Part shown: positions 46,078 through 47,982 of the stretch, piece by piece
Numbering within the stretch: the stretch's first letter is position 1
Layout: every line of letters starts with the position of its first letter
Source: Alphaproteobacteria bacterium
Lineage (GTDB): Bacteria > Pseudomonadota > Alphaproteobacteria > HIMB59
Assembly: GCA_029246865.1 (NCBI GenBank)
Contig: JAQWMI010000038.1
Coordinates: 1-47,982, forward strand
Direction: 5' to 3'
DNA length: 47,982 nucleotides
Made by a program: the position numbers and the translations under genes
Notes under the pieces: generated by a model
Databases searched by the model: none
The model's input: the letters and a program-made list of their open reading frames with translations, nothing else
What the model was told of the DNA's origin: nothing

Positions 46078-46849
46078 TCTAGATCAGTTACCAAAAAAAA
46101 ATATCCTAGCACTTTTTATGACTTGTGGATTTCCTTCGTTAGTCAAAAGTAAGAAAGTATTTGATACCATACAAAAAAATAAACCTGATGTTATTGAGTT
46201 TGGCCTACCATTTTCTGACCCTATGGCTGATGGGCTCATCATACAAGAAGCAAATAAATTAGCTCTGCAAAAGGGATTGACTACTGATCAATCAATCCAA
46301 TTAATAAAATCTGTTTCTAAAAATAAGGGTGAAACAGCTTATGTAATTATGTGTTACATCAATACAATTATGAAATATGGGGTATCCAATTTTATTAAAT
46401 CTATTAAGGGTACTGTTGATGGCTTAATTATTGTTGATCTTCCATTTGAAGAAGAGAAGGAAATTAGAAAAAATTTAGAAAAGCATAATATTTATTTAAT
46501 TAAACTTATCTCTCCTATGACTGATTCAAATAGAGCAAAAAGATTATTGCATAACTCAAAAGGTTTTATTTATTACATATCTTCCACAGGTATTACAGGT
46601 TCGAATAAGCTCAATCACAAAGAAATTAATAAAAATATCAAAATGATCAAAAAACATAGCTATACTCCTGTGTTGGTTGGCTTTGGAGTTAAGTCCAAAA
46701 GAGATGTGAAATCATTAAATGAGACAACATTAACTAATGGAGTTATTATTGGATCAGCTCTTATACAAATGTACTTTGATTTAAAAATGAATTTTGATAA
46801 ATACCTTAAATCCTTAGATAAATTTATTAGAAGTATTCAGTCAAGATAA
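46070..46849 (+). CDS. trpA: Tryptophan synthase alpha subunit
   Basis: The protein has the catalytic Glu in [15 protein letters not shown] (with the Asp further on), [25 protein letters not shown] and [11 protein letters not shown]. It splits indole-3-glycerol phosphate and channels indole to TrpB. Three in-frame starts exist: TTG 46061, ATG 46064 and ATG 46070. I use 46070 (259 residues), which gives the same ATGAATAA overlap as the ihfB/pyrF junction; 46064 would be nearer to the upstream AGGA. Confidence 0.95.
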   Translation: MNNLDQLPKKNILALFMTCGFPSLVKSKKVFDTIQKNKPDVIEFGLPFSDPMADGLIIQEANKLALQKGLTTDQSIQLIKSVSKNKGETAYVIMCYINTIMKYGVSNFIKSIKGTVDGLIIVDLPFEEEKEIRKNLEKHNIYLIKLISPMTDSNRAKRLLHNSKGFIYYISSTGITGSNKLNHKEINKNIKMIKKHSYTPVLVGFGVKSKRDVKSLNETTLTNGVIIGSALIQMYFDLKMNFDKYLKSLDKFIRSIQSR

Positions 46850-46851
46850 AT

Positions 46852-47694
46852 ATGAACTGGTTAAAAGATTTTGTAAAACCGAGAATGAATGCTCTCGTGA
46901 AAAGAAAAGAAAATCCTTCAGATTTATGGTCTAAGTGTACATGTGGCCAATTACTTTATAATAAAGATTTAGAGGAGGATTTCTATGTTTGTAGCTCCTG
47001 TGACAAGCATCTTCATATGAATTTTAATGCACGATTTAAATTCTTATTCGATGATGAAAAATTTGAATTGGTTGAAATTGATATTAAAAATAATGATCCT
47101 CTTAGGTTTAAAGATCTCAAAAAATATACTGACCGTCTTAAAGAATCGCAAAAGAAAACAAACCAACAAGATGCTGCTTTTGTTGCTACAGGGAATATTG
47201 GAGGAACATTGAGCTGTGTATTCATTCTTGATTTTAATTTTATGGGTGGTTCTATGGGTCAATATGTTGGGGAAGCTTTCAAAATTGGTTGTTTAAAAGC
47301 CATAGATTTAAAATGTCCATTTATTGCCGTATCATCATCAGGGGGAGCAAGAATGCAAGAAGGTCTTGTAAGTTTAATGCAACTCCCAAAAACAGTTGCC
47401 GCAATTAATCTATTAAATGATAAAAATATACCTTACATCAGCCTCTTAACCAATCCAACCACAGGAGGTGTCAGTGCTTCTTTTGCTATGTTAGGTGATA
47501 TCATCATAGCAGAAAAAGGTGCTATGATTGGATTTGCGGGTAAAAGAGTAATCGAAGAAACAATAAAAGAAAAATTACCTGAGGATTTTCAGACAGCTGA
47601 ATACTTATTAGAACATGGAATGTTAGATATTGTTGTTCACAGAAAAGAACTACCAGATAAACTAGCTCAAGTTTTGTCACATTTAAGAAAATAA
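46852..47694 (+). CDS. accD: Acetyl-CoA carboxylase carboxyltransferase beta subunit
   Basis: The 280-residue protein has the carboxyltransferase core VSSSGGARMQEGLVSLMQL and TNPTTGGVSASFAMLGD. The N-terminal zinc ribbon has Cys29, Cys31, Cys47 and Cys50: the first pair is C-x-C where C-x-x-C is usual, so one residue is missing from the first knuckle. With AccA it transfers CO2 from biotin to acetyl-CoA, the first step of fatty acid synthesis. It starts two bases after trpA, and folC follows; the trpB-trpA-accD-folC order is standard in alphaproteobacteria. Confidence 0.96.
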   Translation: MNWLKDFVKPRMNALVKRKENPSDLWSKCTCGQLLYNKDLEEDFYVCSSCDKHLHMNFNARFKFLFDDEKFELVEIDIKNNDPLRFKDLKKYTDRLKESQKKTNQQDAAFVATGNIGGTLSCVFILDFNFMGGSMGQYVGEAFKIGCLKAIDLKCPFIAVSSSGGARMQEGLVSLMQLPKTVAAINLLNDKNIPYISLLTNPTTGGVSASFAMLGDIIIAEKGAMIGFAGKRVIEETIKEKLPEDFQTAEYLLEHGMLDIVVHRKELPDKLAQVLSHLRK

Positions 47695-47699
47695 ATACT

Positions 47700-47982
47700 T
47701 TGAAAGATCCAATTTTTAAAAGACTTTTAGAATTACATCCAAAATTTTCAGATCTATCACTAACTAGAATTAATAAACTATTAAAAAAATTAAATTTTAG
47801 TGAAAAAAAATTACCACAGGTTATTCACATTGCAGGTACTAATGGTAAAGGATCTACCGCATCTATATTGAAATCAATTCTGAATGAGCATGGTAAAACA
47901 ACACATGTTTATTCTACGCCGCATTTAATTCGATTTAATGAAAGAATTCAACTTTATTCAAAAGATATCTCTGACAAACAAT
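47700..47982 (+). CDS. folC: Folylpolyglutamate/dihydrofolate synthase (5' part only)
   Basis: The frame opens at a TTG (47700) and runs to the window edge, giving 94 residues. HIAGTNGKGSTAS is the FolC ATP-binding loop, and YSTPHLIRFNERIQ is the typical next segment. No ATG lies near this end, and the TTG lies five bases after the accD stop, so TTG is the likely start. FolC adds glutamate to folates; this connects in function to the folate-heavy methyl metabolism earlier in the window, but the location is the standard accD-folC pair. Confidence 0.92.
   Translation, partial: MKDPIFKRLLELHPKFSDLSLTRINKLLKKLNFSEKKLPQVIHIAGTNGKGSTASILKSILNEHGKTTHVYSTPHLIRFNERIQLYSKDISDKQ

Noticed and set aside
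1-47982. Insertion sequences, prophage, CRISPR arrays, toxin-antitoxin or defence genes
   Set aside because: No transposase, integrase, regularly spaced repeats or nuclease/helicase defence genes are seen; nearly all sequence is accounted for by core genes.

Overview
The window is a strongly A+T-rich, densely packed chromosomal segment. Genes abut or overlap almost everywhere: start/stop overlaps within operons, stop codons shared between convergent genes, and no non-coding gap above about 165 bp. Gene content points to a free-living, streamlined Gram-negative alphaproteobacterium, most likely a marine one of the SAR11/HIMB59/AEGEAN-169 kind. The pointers are the lptCAB and kdsD block, GTP cyclohydrolase II with a long N-terminal domain, the NDUFA9-like gene beside uppP, a short RNase D, heterotetrameric sarcosine oxidase and a DmdA-type GcvT-fold protein. 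The exact lineage cannot be fixed by eye. No mobile elements, CRISPR arrays or rRNA genes are visible.

Layout. 1-2.8 kb: sugar metabolism (Gfo/Idh/MocA oxidoreductase, ROK kinase, 6-phosphofructokinase). 2.8-13.6 kb: the distinctive part, a one-carbon/N-methyl catabolism block of nine same-strand genes. It holds a putative Fe(II)/2-oxoglutarate oxygenase, soxBDAG, a dimethylglycine-dehydrogenase-like flavoprotein, a divergent MetF-like protein and a long DmdA-like protein, and it ends at a clear hairpin. 13.6-15.8 kb: ribA and rmuC. 15.8-18.4 kb: surface-glycan genes (GT8-like, GT9, FkbM methyltransferase). 18.4-18.9 kb: tRNA-Ser(GGA) and a small lysine-rich protein. 18.9-25.4 kb, minus strand: infC-rpmI-rplT-pheS-pheT-lepA. 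25.6-29.3 kb: a second glycan group (two GT9, one GT4) and an alpha/beta hydrolase. 29.3-35.2 kb, minus strand: gltD-gltB. 35.3-40.2 kb: envelope genes uppP, kdsD, lptC, lptA, lptB plus rnd and an NDUFA9-like gene. 40.2-48 kb: aroA-rpsA-ihfB-like-pyrF-trpF-trpB-trpA-accD-folC (folC truncated by the window edge).

How the genes fit together. Dimethylglycine and sarcosine would be demethylated in sequence to glycine by the DMGDH-like enzyme and SoxBDAG. Both place the removed carbon on tetrahydrofolate through GcvT-fold domains. The MetF-like protein and the DmdA-like folate methyltransferase suggest that more methyl groups, from an unknown donor, enter the same folate pool. This block, with its uncharacterised oxygenase, altered MetF and unassigned DmdA-like enzyme, is the best candidate for undescribed biology here. 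The rest is core metabolism, translation and envelope assembly. Secondary points of interest are palindromic TTAA shared-stop junctions, a five-codon mini-ORF over the rpsA start, a non-ATG infC start, a divergent gene pair with overlapping non-ATG starts, and the absence of cmk between aroA and rpsA.
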